Shown here: positions 1 to 9,343 of the stretch, one piece after another | Numbering within the stretch: position 1 is the first letter of the stretch | Layout of the letters: each line of letters starts with the position of its first letter | Source of the DNA: Staphylococcus sp. GSSP0090 | GTDB lineage: Bacteria; Bacillota; Bacilli; Staphylococcales; Staphylococcaceae | Assembly: GCF_013391405.1 (NCBI RefSeq) | Contig: NZ_JACBFD010000033.1 | Span: 53,411-117,410, forward strand | DNA: 64,000 nt | Direction of reading: 5' to 3' | Notes under the pieces: model-generated | What the model saw: only the letters and a program-made list of their open reading frames with translations | The model's database searches: none | What the model was told of the DNA's origin: nothing | Position numbers and translations under genes: made by a program

Positions 1-1
1 A

Positions 2-901
2 GCAACATTATTAGGTGTACATCAAGGACTCGGACATAATTCATTTTGGTTTGGTGGTAGTAAAGAACAACAAGCTTACTACTTGCCTAAGTTACAATCT
101 CATGAATTGCGTACATGTTTTGCGTTAACGGAACCAGAGCATGGCTCTGACGTTGCTGGCGGTTTAGAAACAACTGCCAAACGCGAAGGTGACCAATGGA
201 TTATCAATGGCGAGAAAAAATGGATCGGTGGTGCTAATGTCGCTGACGTTATGCCAGTTTATGCAGTTGACGTAGAAACTGGTAAGCCCAAAGGTTTTAT
301 TATTGAACCTAATCAAGAAGGCGTAGAGATAGAATTGTTAGAAAATAAAATCGCGTTGAGAATTGTTCCAAATGCTAAAATTCGTTTAAAAAACGTCGTA
401 GTGAAAGAAGAACAACGTCTGCAAAATATTAATAGCTTCAAAGATATTGCGAAAGTATTATATTCAACACGTGCTGGTGTAGCATATATGGCAACAGGCG
501 CAATGGCTGGTGCATTAAAGGCAACAACAGATTATGTGACGAAACGTAAACAATTTGGTAAAGAAATTAGTAAATTCCAGTTAATACAAGAAAAACTAGC
601 CATGATGCAAGGTAATTTAGCTCAAGCGATGGCAACATGTGCACAATTGGCACGCATGCAGGCTAATGGAGAATATGATGAAGTAGCAACATCTACTGCA
701 AAAATGATGAATGCTTTAAGACTAAGAGAAACGGTCTCAATGGGTCGAGGCGTTCACGGTGGTAATGGTATCTTGGCAGGCGAATATGATATTGCCAGAT
801 TCTTTGCCGATGCTGAAGCGATTTACACATATGAAGGTACACATGAAGTTAATGCGCTTGTGATTGGTCGTGCGCTAACAGGCGATTCAGCATTTATTTA
901 A
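2..901 (+). CDS. fadE: Acyl-CoA dehydrogenase, 5'-truncated by window edge
   Basis: Flavoprotein that oxidises acyl-CoA to trans-2-enoyl-CoA, the first step of beta-oxidation. The frame is open from base 2, so the N-terminus lies outside the window; the TTG at 83 is internal. The substrate/FAD signature FALTEPEHGSD is followed by a C-terminal helical domain with the RKQFGK segment, and TYEGTHEVN supplies the predicted catalytic Glu. The glutaryl-CoA-dehydrogenase-like C-terminus is typical of the staphylococcal fad operon. It lies 58 bp before fadB in the same direction, so it is probably co-transcribed with it. Substrate chain length cannot be read from sequence. Confidence 0.9.
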   Translation, partial: ATLLGVHQGLGHNSFWFGGSKEQQAYYLPKLQSHELRTCFALTEPEHGSDVAGGLETTAKREGDQWIINGEKKWIGGANVADVMPVYAVDVETGKPKGFIIEPNQEGVEIELLENKIALRIVPNAKIRLKNVVVKEEQRLQNINSFKDIAKVLYSTRAGVAYMATGAMAGALKATTDYVTKRKQFGKEISKFQLIQEKLAMMQGNLAQAMATCAQLARMQANGEYDEVATSTAKMMNALRLRETVSMGRGVHGGNGILAGEYDIARFFADAEAIYTYEGTHEVNALVIGRALTGDSAFI

Positions 902-959
902 AAATAGAATGGCTGGCTTTAACGATATACTTTAGAACATTAAATTTGGAGGGTTTAGT

Positions 960-3218
960 ATGACAATAAGAAAAGCAACGGTATTAGGTGCAGGAACAAT
1001 GGGTAGTCAAATTGCTGCACTACTTGTTAATGCAGGGTTAAAAGTAAAATTACTAGACATTGTAATCGACGAGAATGAACCAAATAAAATTTCAAAAAAA
1101 GCTTATGAAATCATCACAAATCCTAAACGTCCACAACTATTCGATTTATCATTTGCATCTAATCTGACTTACGGTAATTTTAATGACGATTTAGTTGGTG
1201 AAGATGATGCAGATATCTATATAGAAGCAGTGAAAGAAGAAGTGGATATCAAACATCAAATCTGGAATAAAGTGAAAGATGTGGCTAAAGACGAAGCAAT
1301 ATTTGCAACGAATACATCAGGTATTCCAATTGAGTCAATAGCCGATGTGTTTGAGGACAGAGATAGAGAAAGATTTTTCGGGATGCACTTCTTTAATCCA
1401 CCACGCATCATGAAATTGGTAGAGGTTATTCCTAATAGTAAGACATCGAAATCTGTAGTAGCACGTGTGCAAAACTTTGCTGAAGATGTATTAGGTAAAG
1501 GTGTCATCGTTGCTAATGATGTACCTGGGTTTGTAGCGAATCGTGTTGGTACACAAACAATGAACGATATTATGTATCGTGCAGAGCAACAAGGATTGTC
1601 AATTACAGAAGTAGATGCACTCACAGGCCAAAGTATCGGACGTCCTAAAATGGGAACGTACGGTTTATCAGATTTAGTAGGACTGGATATCGCGATGGCA
1701 GTGATCAAAGGACTTCAACAAATACCTGAGGAGCAACCATTCTTCCGAGATGTAAAATTATCAGAGAAATTAGCTGAAAATGGTGCACTTGGTAATAAAA
1801 CAAAACAAGGGTTCTATAAAAAAGTAAATAAAAAACGTTTCGTCTTTGATTCAGAACAAAATGATTACGTTGAACCACAAAAACCGCAATTAGAAATTTT
1901 AGGTCAATTTAGTAAAGATTTAGCCAAAAATTTAGATGTTATTTTTAATGCACAAGATGATGCGGGTGTATTTTTATGGGAAACACTGAGAAATAATTTC
2001 TATTATTCAGCGATTAATGTGCCTAAAGCAGCGGAGTCGTTCAAAGATATTGATCGTGCGCTAGTATGGGGCTTTAACTGGAAACAAGGCCCATTCCAAT
2101 TGTGGGATTTAATGGGATTCGAACGTGTGAAATCACGTATGAAAGCAGAATTAGGACAGTTGCCTGATTGGATAGAACAACGCAATGAATCATTTTACGC
2201 GGCAGGCGAGTCTATTGAGCGCATTACACCTGTAGCAGAATATATTGATCAAGAACTATGGGACAGAGCAGATTCTAATCTTTCTGTTGCCAATAAAGAT
2301 CAACTACTGCTTAAATTACAAAGTAAAAATAATGTCATCACAGGCGGTTTCCTAGACGACTTATTAGAATCCATAAACAAGTTAGAAGATGAAGATTATA
2401 ACAGTATGGTGATTTACGCAGGCGGCAGCAATTTAAGTGTCGGTGCAAATCTTTATCAGATGAAACAAGCACATGAAGATGGCGTAGTTGTTGAAGAAGT
2501 TGGTGCTATGGTTGAGAAGTTACATTATATCTTCTCAAGATTAAAACATGCATTAAAACCAGTTGTTACGGCAGTCCACGGTCGTGCGCTAGGTGGGGGC
2601 TGTGAACTCGTGCTACATTCACCGATTGTCGTTGCGGCAAGTGAATCATATATTGGTTTAGTCGAAACAGGCGTCGGTTTATTACCAGCTGGTGGTGGTC
2701 TTGCCGAGTTAACAGACAGAATTCTTCGCACAAATCATAAAAATGATGACAAACAAAAATCTGTTACGGATGTGCTTATGCAGATTGGTTTTGCAAAAGT
2801 ATCTACTAATGCACATGAAGCGGTTAGATACGGTTATTTAAGAGATACAGATACAATTATATTAAATACTGAAAAGCGTGTTGAAGTCGCTTTAAACAGA
2901 GCACGTTATGAAGCACAAACAAACTATATTCCAATACCTAAAGCACAATATATCGCTTTAGGTAAAGACTTCAAAGCATTAGCTGAAGGCCAGTTGGATG
3001 CACAACGTATCGGTCATTTCATTAGTGACTATGATTATGAAATTACGTTGAAAGTGGCAGAAGTACTAAGTGGCGGAGACATTCCTCGTAACACATATAT
3101 AAATCAAAGATATTTGCAAAAGCTTGAAAAAGAGAGATTCTTGGAATTATTACAAAACAAAAAAACGTATGACAGAATTTCTCATATCTTAGAAACTGGT
3201 AAACCACTACGCAACTAA
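960..3218 (+). CDS. fadB: 3-hydroxyacyl-CoA dehydrogenase / enoyl-CoA hydratase, FadB type
   Basis: Bifunctional beta-oxidation enzyme of 752 aa. The N-terminal NAD-binding GAGTMG (residues 11-16) and FFNPP segment belong to the hydroxyacyl-CoA dehydrogenase domain. The C-terminal third carries a crotonase-like oxyanion-hole region (HGRALGGGCEL and ETGVGLLPAGGG). This dehydrogenase-first order is the reverse of E. coli FadB and is usual for Firmicute/staphylococcal proteins. The ATG start has a GGAGGG Shine-Dalgarno. The gene lies between fadE and fadA, 31 bp before the latter, consistent with one operon delivering 3-ketoacyl-CoA to the thiolase. Confidence 0.93.
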   Translation: MTIRKATVLGAGTMGSQIAALLVNAGLKVKLLDIVIDENEPNKISKKAYEIITNPKRPQLFDLSFASNLTYGNFNDDLVGEDDADIYIEAVKEEVDIKHQIWNKVKDVAKDEAIFATNTSGIPIESIADVFEDRDRERFFGMHFFNPPRIMKLVEVIPNSKTSKSVVARVQNFAEDVLGKGVIVANDVPGFVANRVGTQTMNDIMYRAEQQGLSITEVDALTGQSIGRPKMGTYGLSDLVGLDIAMAVIKGLQQIPEEQPFFRDVKLSEKLAENGALGNKTKQGFYKKVNKKRFVFDSEQNDYVEPQKPQLEILGQFSKDLAKNLDVIFNAQDDAGVFLWETLRNNFYYSAINVPKAAESFKDIDRALVWGFNWKQGPFQLWDLMGFERVKSRMKAELGQLPDWIEQRNESFYAAGESIERITPVAEYIDQELWDRADSNLSVANKDQLLLKLQSKNNVITGGFLDDLLESINKLEDEDYNSMVIYAGGSNLSVGANLYQMKQAHEDGVVVEEVGAMVEKLHYIFSRLKHALKPVVTAVHGRALGGGCELVLHSPIVVAASESYIGLVETGVGLLPAGGGLAELTDRILRTNHKNDDKQKSVTDVLMQIGFAKVSTNAHEAVRYGYLRDTDTIILNTEKRVEVALNRARYEAQTNYIPIPKAQYIALGKDFKALAEGQLDAQRIGHFISDYDYEITLKVAEVLSGGDIPRNTYINQRYLQKLEKERFLELLQNKKTYDRISHILETGKPLRN

Positions 3219-3249
3219 TTATTAATCAGTATAGGAAGGGTGAATTTAA

Positions 3250-4434
3250 ATGCGAGACGCATATATAGTAGCTTACGGACGTTCAGCAGCTGGCAAAGCT
3301 AAAAATGGAGCTATGGCACATGAAAGACCAGATGAGGTTGCTGCAAAAGTGTTAAAAGGTGTATTAGAAAGAGTTGGAGGTTCATTTGAACCAAGCATGG
3401 TTGAAGATGTGATTGTAGGGAACTCGTTCCCAGAAGGTTTACAAGGACAAAACATCGCAAGAACAATTGCGTTATTAGCAGGTATGCCGAATGAAGTTCC
3501 AGGACAAACAGTCAACCGTTATTGTTCATCTGGCCTTCAAACGATTGCACATGCAGCAAATCAAATTATTGCTAACCAAGCAGATGTATTGGTTGCTGGT
3601 GGTATTGAATTAATGAGTGCTGTGCCAATGGGTGGCAATGAACCAACAAATAATCCGATTCTTCAAGACGAAGATTCAGGCGTTTCTTATCCAATGGGAT
3701 TGACTGCAGAAATGGTAGCAGAAACATATCATGTTTCTAGAGAAGATCAAGATGCCTATGCAGTACAAAGTCATCAACGCGCAACAGAAGCACAGCAATC
3801 TGGTAAGTTTGAAGATGAAATTATTCCAATTGAGGTCAATAAAGTAACATATGACGACAATGGACCGGTTGTTAGCAAAGCAGTATTTAAGGAAGATGAA
3901 CTCATTAGACCAGATACAAATCAGGAGACACTTGCTAAGTTGCCAACGGTGTTTAAGGCGGACGGAACTGTGACGGCAGGCTCATCTGCACCATTAACAG
4001 ACGGGGCAGGATTTGTAGTCGTTATGTCAGGCGAAAAAGTGAAAGAATTAGGTGTAGAGCCAATCGCTCGTTTTGTAGGTTTCAAAGCGGTTGGTGTAGA
4101 TCCTAAATTAATGGGTATCGGGCCAGCATACGCAATTCCAGAAGTATTAAAACAGGCTGACCTAGATGTTAAAGATATAGATTTAGTTGAATTAAATGAA
4201 GCTTTTGCATCTCAAACATTAGCATCTATGAGAGAAGTTGGCTTAGATGCTGAGAAGACCAATGTGAATGGCGGCGCAATTGCACTTGGACATCCACTTG
4301 GCGCAACCGGTGCGATGTTAGTAGGACGCCTATTATCAGAAATGAAAAAACGTCCAGATACGCGATATGGTATGGTTACTATGTGTATCGGCGTAGGTAT
4401 GGGTGCTGCAGGTATCTTTGAATATGTTAGGTAA
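3250..4434 (+). CDS. fadA: Acetyl-CoA acyltransferase (3-ketoacyl-CoA thiolase)
   Basis: Thiolase that cleaves 3-ketoacyl-CoA to acetyl-CoA and a shortened acyl-CoA. The 394 aa length is standard. Visible catalytic elements are the nucleophilic Cys92 in NRYCSSG, the GHPLGATG histidine motif near residue 350 and the C-terminal CIGVGMG cysteine. It is the last gene of the fadE-fadB-fadA run and is followed by a strong terminator 58 bp downstream. Preceded by AGGAAGG at a normal distance from ATG. Confidence 0.94.
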   Translation: MRDAYIVAYGRSAAGKAKNGAMAHERPDEVAAKVLKGVLERVGGSFEPSMVEDVIVGNSFPEGLQGQNIARTIALLAGMPNEVPGQTVNRYCSSGLQTIAHAANQIIANQADVLVAGGIELMSAVPMGGNEPTNNPILQDEDSGVSYPMGLTAEMVAETYHVSREDQDAYAVQSHQRATEAQQSGKFEDEIIPIEVNKVTYDDNGPVVSKAVFKEDELIRPDTNQETLAKLPTVFKADGTVTAGSSAPLTDGAGFVVVMSGEKVKELGVEPIARFVGFKAVGVDPKLMGIGPAYAIPEVLKQADLDVKDIDLVELNEAFASQTLASMREVGLDAEKTNVNGGAIALGHPLGATGAMLVGRLLSEMKKRPDTRYGMVTMCIGVGMGAAGIFEYVR

Positions 4435-4492
4435 TTGATTTTAAAATATGATTTTTATTTCAACTTTTGATTAGCATCATATAAATAATACA

Positions 4493-4530
4493 GAGTCTGG
4501 GACATGAATTCATGTCTCAGACTCGCTTTT
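4493..4530 (+). terminator. Rho-independent terminator after fadA
   Basis: A 16-bp inverted repeat (gagtctgggacatgaa against its complement, one G-U pair) has almost no loop and is followed by a T-rich run. This GAGTCTGRGACATGAA-type hairpin is a recurrent intergenic terminator element in staphylococci. It closes the fad operon. Confidence 0.85.
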
Positions 4531-4739
4531 GTTTAGGCAGTATATCATCAGAAATGATTGTCAAAGCAACATGCCCTGATTTTTATGGGGGATTATATCG
4601 GCATTCACGTCTATTGTAATTACATGATTTCATGTCAAAGATGCTTCAATCTATTGTGTGATTTTGAAATTGAACACACGGTGCAGATTGAAAAGTGTTC
4701 ATATTAATCATAAACTAGTATTGAATAGGGGGTAATATT

Positions 4740-5444
4740 TTGGAAAAGCATTTAGAATATAACACAGCTTTAGTAACAGGAGCTACAAGCGGTATAGGTA
4801 AGGCGATTACTAAGCGATTATTGCAATTAGGTATGAACGTGGTAGCAGTTGGTAGAAATGAAGAAAAATTAGAAGCATTAAAGTCCGAATTTGATCATCA
4901 TACTAAGCTATTTGTTATACAAGCAAATGTCAGCAAACAACAGGAAATTGAATCCGCAGTTAAACAAGCCGAAACGCAGTTTGGTAGTGTAGATGTGCTT
5001 GTTAATAATGCAGGTAAAATGGGTTCAAGCAGAATTTTAGAAGGTGAAACATCTGATTGGGACGACATGATTGATATCAATATTAAAGGTTTATTATATG
5101 GTGTAGATGCAGTCGTTGGCGCAATGGTTAACAAGCAAAAAGGACATATTGTTAATATTTGTTCTGATTCTGGTTTTGAAGTGATTGAAAGGTTATCAGT
5201 CTACTGTGCTACAAAATTCTCAGTCCGTGCGATTTCAATTGGTTTGGAAAAAGAATTAGCGAATACAGGTGTAAGAGTGTCGAATATATCTCCAGGTATG
5301 GTGGAAACAGGACTGAGCGCCAATAGTCCTTTTGAAGAAAATAGAAAAAAATTAGAACCGAAAGATATCGCCAATGCTGTTGCTTATGCCATTTCTCAAC
5401 CGAGTTATGTTAACGTAAACGAAATTACAGTGCGCCCGTCATAA
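4740..5444 (+). CDS. Short-chain dehydrogenase/reductase
   Basis: NAD(P)-dependent oxidoreductase of the classical SDR family, 234 aa. It shows the TGATSGIG cofactor motif near the N-terminus, the NNAG motif, and a YCATK catalytic Tyr/Lys segment with the upstream Ser. The start is TTG with an AGGGGG Shine-Dalgarno 7 bp upstream. It is monocistronic: a terminator precedes it and the next gene is 110 bp away. The substrate is not identifiable; the family covers sugar, lipid and alcohol substrates. Confidence 0.85.
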   Translation: MEKHLEYNTALVTGATSGIGKAITKRLLQLGMNVVAVGRNEEKLEALKSEFDHHTKLFVIQANVSKQQEIESAVKQAETQFGSVDVLVNNAGKMGSSRILEGETSDWDDMIDINIKGLLYGVDAVVGAMVNKQKGHIVNICSDSGFEVIERLSVYCATKFSVRAISIGLEKELANTGVRVSNISPGMVETGLSANSPFEENRKKLEPKDIANAVAYAISQPSYVNVNEITVRPS

Positions 5445-5554
5445 AAGAACATATAAACAAGTGACGTTTATGTTTTGAACAATGAAGTTATAAATTGAAA
5501 AGGACAAGGTAATAGACAACTGTAAGAAAAATTAACTCGTAGGAGGCTATGTCG

Positions 5555-6403
5555 ATGTCTAGTAATGATAAAATTATTTTAGTTATGGGCGCTTCTGGAA
5601 ATCAAGGGAATTCAGTGGCGAGACATTTATTATCCAATGGTTGGTCTGTACGTGCGATGACAAGAAATACTGAACAAGAAGCGATAAAAGCGTTAGAATC
5701 ACTTGGAGCAGATATTGTTCAAGGAGATATGGATGATAAAGATTCGCTCATAGCTGCGATGGACAATGTCTACGGTGTTTACAGTGTTCAAGCATTTGAT
5801 CCTGAAAATAAAGACAAAGAAATTGAACAAGGAAAACGCATTGCAGACGTAGCTAAGCAATTAGATATTAAACACTTTGTATATGCATCGGCAGCAGGCG
5901 CTGAAAGATATCAAGAAGCAGATAATTTTGCAACCAAATGGGAAGTAGAAAAATATATACGTGATTTAGATTTACCATTTACGATTTTACGTCACACATT
6001 CTTTATGGATAACTTTAAAGGTTTTGCAAAAGGAGAAGGCAATCAAATTGTATTACAAGGATTTATGAATCCAGATAAAAAATTACAAATGGTTTCAGTA
6101 CAAGATATCGGCGCATTTGCAACCGTTGTATTGGAACAGCCAGAAAAATTCATAGGCGAAGCCATCGAACTAGCTGGTGACGAGATAACACTTTCTGAGA
6201 TATCATCTATCCTTAGTGAAGCGTTTGAAGTGCCTTGTGAAATTCAGGATAATAGAGAGAAATTCCAAAAAATGATGAAAATGTTTGAATGGTTTGATAA
6301 GGAAGGTTACCATGCCAATATTGATCAACTGCGTGACTTCCATCCACAAATGCTTCATTTTACAGATTGGTTAGAACAATCCAATTGGAACCCTGTAAAG
6401 TGA
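5555..6403 (+). CDS. NmrA/HSCARG-like NAD(P)-binding protein
   Basis: Atypical SDR of the NmrA type (282 aa): N-terminal Rossmann motif GASGNQG, with no canonical YxxxK catalytic pair in the usual place. NmrA/HSCARG proteins often act as NADP(H)-sensing regulators or quinone/isoflavone reductase-like enzymes. Start choice: AGGAGG at 5541-5546 is only 2 bp from an ATG at 5549 but 8 bp from the in-frame ATG at 5555, so 5555 is preferred. Followed by a hairpin terminator. Function beyond NAD(P) binding is not resolved. Confidence 0.82.
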   Translation: MSSNDKIILVMGASGNQGNSVARHLLSNGWSVRAMTRNTEQEAIKALESLGADIVQGDMDDKDSLIAAMDNVYGVYSVQAFDPENKDKEIEQGKRIADVAKQLDIKHFVYASAAGAERYQEADNFATKWEVEKYIRDLDLPFTILRHTFFMDNFKGFAKGEGNQIVLQGFMNPDKKLQMVSVQDIGAFATVVLEQPEKFIGEAIELAGDEITLSEISSILSEAFEVPCEIQDNREKFQKMMKMFEWFDKEGYHANIDQLRDFHPQMLHFTDWLEQSNWNPVK

Positions 6404-6472
6404 GTTTCATAGCATATGAGTGTATTAATTAAAGTTCAGCACAACCAATATAATAGCACGCTATATGTATCA

Positions 6473-6507
6473 AACCCCTCACGCTAAGCTATCAGTGAGG
6501 GGTTTTT
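6473..6507 (+). terminator. Rho-independent terminator
   Basis: A 10-bp stem (aacccctcac / gtgaggggtt) with a 12-nt loop and a following T run ends the NmrA-like gene. The reverse direction has a weaker T tract. Confidence 0.82.
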
Positions 6508-6672
6508 AGTATGGTTATATTTAGATTGAAAAGACAATGCGAGTAGGTAGCCCTAATCATATAGTTTGCGTGTTAAAGCATTTAATCAGCAAAGTAAGTC
6601 CGTTTTTTATGGGAAATCATTTTGAAATTAAATTTAATGTGCGACAACATATCTAAATGTTAATGAGAGTAT

Positions 6673-7131
6673 TTATTTGCGTAAACGCTGTTTGGCAGTG
6701 TTTGAATGTTTATTAACTTGGGACAAACTACGCGCTTGACCTAAACCAAAGTCGGGCATATTAATATAAATATTTTCATATTGGTGCGTATCTACATTAT
6801 AAGTTTCATGATAAAAACCAACAGCTTCATTATTTTTTAATTTTTTTGAGAATTTGCGCCAAGCTTTTAAATGTACAGGCATTTTTGCATAGCTAAGCAA
6901 TTGATCATTGGTTTCCCAATATTGGACGACCATAACACCACGATATTTAAAAAGCATTTCAAAAGAAAGGCAACCGAGTGATTTATCCTTCGATAATTCA
7001 GAAAGCATTGGTGGCATAGCTAAAAGTACAGGTAACCATTGATGAATTTTATACCATTTGTTTATGTGAAGCCCTATCAAAAATACAGTAACTGGTTCAG
7101 TAGGTAATACAGTATATCGACCTTGATTCAT
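6673..7131 (-). CDS. DUF4188 (monooxygenase-like) protein
   Basis: A 152-aa soluble protein recognised as DUF4188, a ferredoxin-like family loosely related to antibiotic-biosynthesis-type monooxygenases. It contains the family's FKYRGVMVVQYW and FYHETY segments. No signal peptide or membrane segment. It is the last gene of a leftward LytTR-DUF3021-DUF4188 run, starting 6 bp after the DUF3021 stop. No substrate can be assigned. Confidence 0.75.
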   Translation of the reverse strand: MNQGRYTVLPTEPVTVFLIGLHINKWYKIHQWLPVLLAMPPMLSELSKDKSLGCLSFEMLFKYRGVMVVQYWETNDQLLSYAKMPVHLKAWRKFSKKLKNNEAVGFYHETYNVDTHQYENIYINMPDFGLGQARSLSQVNKHSNTAKQRLRK

Positions 7132-7137
7132 TTCACA

Positions 7138-7596
7138 TCACCCTTTTCTTTTAGAAAGCATATCGTTAATTTCATCTATATCGTGTTGGTTACGTCTTGT
7201 TTCAATACCCCAAATGATGATGTAGATTATTGTATAAATCACAATGAACAGTAAAATGGCTGAAAATTTTAGTGGAAACCATCCGGCTAATATAGCAAGT
7301 GGCAACATGATAACTAACATTAAACTAAAGTGAGTTAATGTTTTAAACAATAGTGTCTTTCTTGAACTTGAATATATCAACGACCCATAGCTGAATGTGA
7401 TGCCGATGAACGCCCATATTACGACAGAAATAAACATAATTTGTAATTCACTTAAATGCGTAAAGTAAATACTACCCATAGTGGATTCTGGAGAAACTGG
7501 ATGAAATTGGCTGTGTGCAAATAATGTTGAAAAGATTAAAGAGATGAAGACACCAATCGTAATGCCAATAGTTACACCGTGAAATAGTCTTTTCAT
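7138..7596 (-). CDS. DUF3021 family membrane protein
   Basis: A 152-aa integral membrane protein with four hydrophobic segments (roughly residues 5-25, 50-72, 85-108, 112-130) and a charged C-terminus. DUF3021 proteins are repeatedly encoded beside a stand-alone LytTR regulator and are thought to modulate it from the membrane. Here its start overlaps the LytTR stop by 4 nt (ATGA), giving translational coupling. The signal sensed is unknown. Confidence 0.82.
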   Translation of the reverse strand: MKRLFHGVTIGITIGVFISLIFSTLFAHSQFHPVSPESTMGSIYFTHLSELQIMFISVVIWAFIGITFSYGSLIYSSSRKTLLFKTLTHFSLMLVIMLPLAILAGWFPLKFSAILLFIVIYTIIYIIIWGIETRRNQHDIDEINDMLSKRKG

Positions 7597-8033
7597 AGCT
7601 TTAAAGCCTCCTTAATTAATGGTAAGTATCTTCTAGAAGAGTACGTAAATGATTGATCGGTAAAACGTATTTCAATCGTGCCATTTTTATTTAACTTTAG
7701 ATGATCGATGTAATTTACATTGATGATTTCAGATTTTGAAATTTGGAGAAATCTGTGATCGAGTTGTGATTTTATTTCGTATAAACGTTGATTCATCGTA
7801 TATTTGCGTTGAGCGGTGATGATATTTAATACCTTATTTTCTATACGGAAACAAATGATATCTTGTTGTTTAAGATAATAAATCGTTTCATTGTATTTTC
7901 CGGGAAATAATATGCTTTGAGATAATTGTTGAATGGTTTCGACAATATCAGTCAAATTGGTAGCATCTTTATGTGCATGCAATATGATTTCGTCTTCGGC
8001 TAATGATTGATTATAAACAAGCTTTACTTTCAT
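7593..8033 (-). CDS. LytTR-family DNA-binding regulator
   Basis: A 146-aa transcription factor: short N-terminal region, then a LytTR DNA-binding domain over about residues 45-145 (FRIENKVLNIIT, then SKSEIINVNYI and the SRRYLP C-terminal strand). There is no receiver domain, so it is not a response regulator. The coupled DUF3021 gene suggests a membrane-regulated LytTR system of the inhibitor-controlled type. Strong Shine-Dalgarno (GAGGAGGGA). It probably controls its own three-gene operon. Confidence 0.85.
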   Translation of the reverse strand: MKVKLVYNQSLAEDEIILHAHKDATNLTDIVETIQQLSQSILFPGKYNETIYYLKQQDIICFRIENKVLNIITAQRKYTMNQRLYEIKSQLDHRFLQISKSEIINVNYIDHLKLNKNGTIEIRFTDQSFTYSSRRYLPLIKEALKL

Positions 8034-8151
8034 ATTCAGTCCCTCCTCTTACATTAAGTAAAACAAATATTTGCTGGTATGACTATATAGAATAGCTAAG
8101 TGGCAACAATATAAAGCTAAGTGGTATGAATGGGCGAGAAACATGTATACA

Positions 8152-8198
8152 AAAACCCCTTAAAGATTGCATTTAACGTACAACCTTTAAGGGGTTTT
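8152..8198 (-). terminator. Terminator after the BNR-repeat gene
   Basis: Long perfect inverted repeat (aaaaccccttaaag / ctttaaggggtttt) with a 19-nt loop and T runs on both strands. It can end the leftward cysJ-like/BNR transcript and isolates it from the LytTR unit. Confidence 0.85.
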
Positions 8199-8228
8199 AC
8201 TTAGATGATTTATATTAATACTTGCTGC

Positions 8229-9296
8229 TTAATCTAAAGCGATCAATTGATAGACATGTTGTTCTGTCAATTCACTTGGCCAAGCTGAGTTCAATGGCTG
8301 CCAACTCTTACCACCATTGTCGGATGAGAAGATGCCTTTGTTATTCGCAATGTAAAAGATACCATCTTTTTCAGTAACAGCTGAAATCAGCGTGCCATCT
8401 GTGGAAGGTAAGCCTTCTGTTGCTTCAACCCAGGCATTGTCTTGTGATTTATTAATCGCATAAATGGTTGAAAATGTGTGACTACCATAACTATGTGCAT
8501 TAAATGGTGAATTGGAAGTTGAGATAACAATGTTCTCAGCATTTTTTGAATTGATTGCCAAGCCATAACCATATCTATGCTTAATGCCATCTACAAAAGT
8601 AGTCCATGTTTTGCCGTAGTCATCACTTTCAATAAATGTATCTCGACCACCCTCTAAAAAAGTATCTCCAAGAACACCATATAATTTGTTTGGATATTCA
8701 GAATGGCTTTTGAGCACATGAATATCGATAGGTGCATGTTCAGTTTGTGGTACTTCCCAATGTTGACCAGCATCTGTCGATTGAATCAAACCACCCGCTT
8801 CAATGGTAAGTGTAATGACATTTGGCGAGCGATGGTTATTATCTAACCACTTAACGTGATGTGTGTGTGGTCTTGGAGGGAAAAACCATTGTTCTTTTCC
8901 AGGAATATCCGCAAAATCCGTTAGCAGTTCAAATGAATCCCCTTGATCATAGGAAATAAAGAGTGCACTTGGTTCTGTACCTACTAATACCGCACCAGAG
9001 TTGTTACCTGTATCGATGACTGAGACGGCGGTGATGGATGTCATATGAATATCTTGTTGCTTAAAAGGACTGTTATACGTAAAACGTGCACCAATGGGTA
9101 ACCAAGAATCACCTTTGTCTATACTTTTCCACAAACCGCGGTCAAACGTACCACAATATAAGATGTCGTGATTGAATGGATCTTGTGCAATCGCGATTGG
9201 GTTCATGCCTTCTAGTCTCTTTTCTATATGAAAGTGACCATTGTCTTGTTTAAGCAATAATAATGCATTCGCATACGTTGCTATGAATTGATTCAT
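8229..9296 (-). CDS. BNR/sialidase-like beta-propeller protein
   Basis: A 355-aa protein with five Asp-box (BNR) repeats of the S-x-D-x-G-x-x-W type near residues 58, 115, 173, 224 and 324, as in sialidase-like and YVTN/WD40-like propellers. No signal peptide or LPXTG motif is visible, so it is likely cytoplasmic. The sialidase catalytic Arg triad and Tyr/Glu pair cannot be confidently assigned, so sialidase activity should not be assumed. It starts 47 bp after the stop of the upstream cysJ paralogue and ends at a strong terminator, so the two are likely one operon. Confidence 0.78.
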   Translation of the reverse strand: MNQFIATYANALLLLKQDNGHFHIEKRLEGMNPIAIAQDPFNHDILYCGTFDRGLWKSIDKGDSWLPIGARFTYNSPFKQQDIHMTSITAVSVIDTGNNSGAVLVGTEPSALFISYDQGDSFELLTDFADIPGKEQWFFPPRPHTHHVKWLDNNHRSPNVITLTIEAGGLIQSTDAGQHWEVPQTEHAPIDIHVLKSHSEYPNKLYGVLGDTFLEGGRDTFIESDDYGKTWTTFVDGIKHRYGYGLAINSKNAENIVISTSNSPFNAHSYGSHTFSTIYAINKSQDNAWVEATEGLPSTDGTLISAVTEKDGIFYIANNKGIFSSDNGGKSWQPLNSAWPSELTEQHVYQLIALD

Positions 9297-9343
9297 TGTA
9301 TTAACCCCTTTTAAGTACGATTTTGTAGCCTATGTTGCTGTGT

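Noticed and set aside
1256..2731. Minus-strand open frames inside fadB
   Set aside because: Shadow frames of a well-supported gene with no family resemblance.
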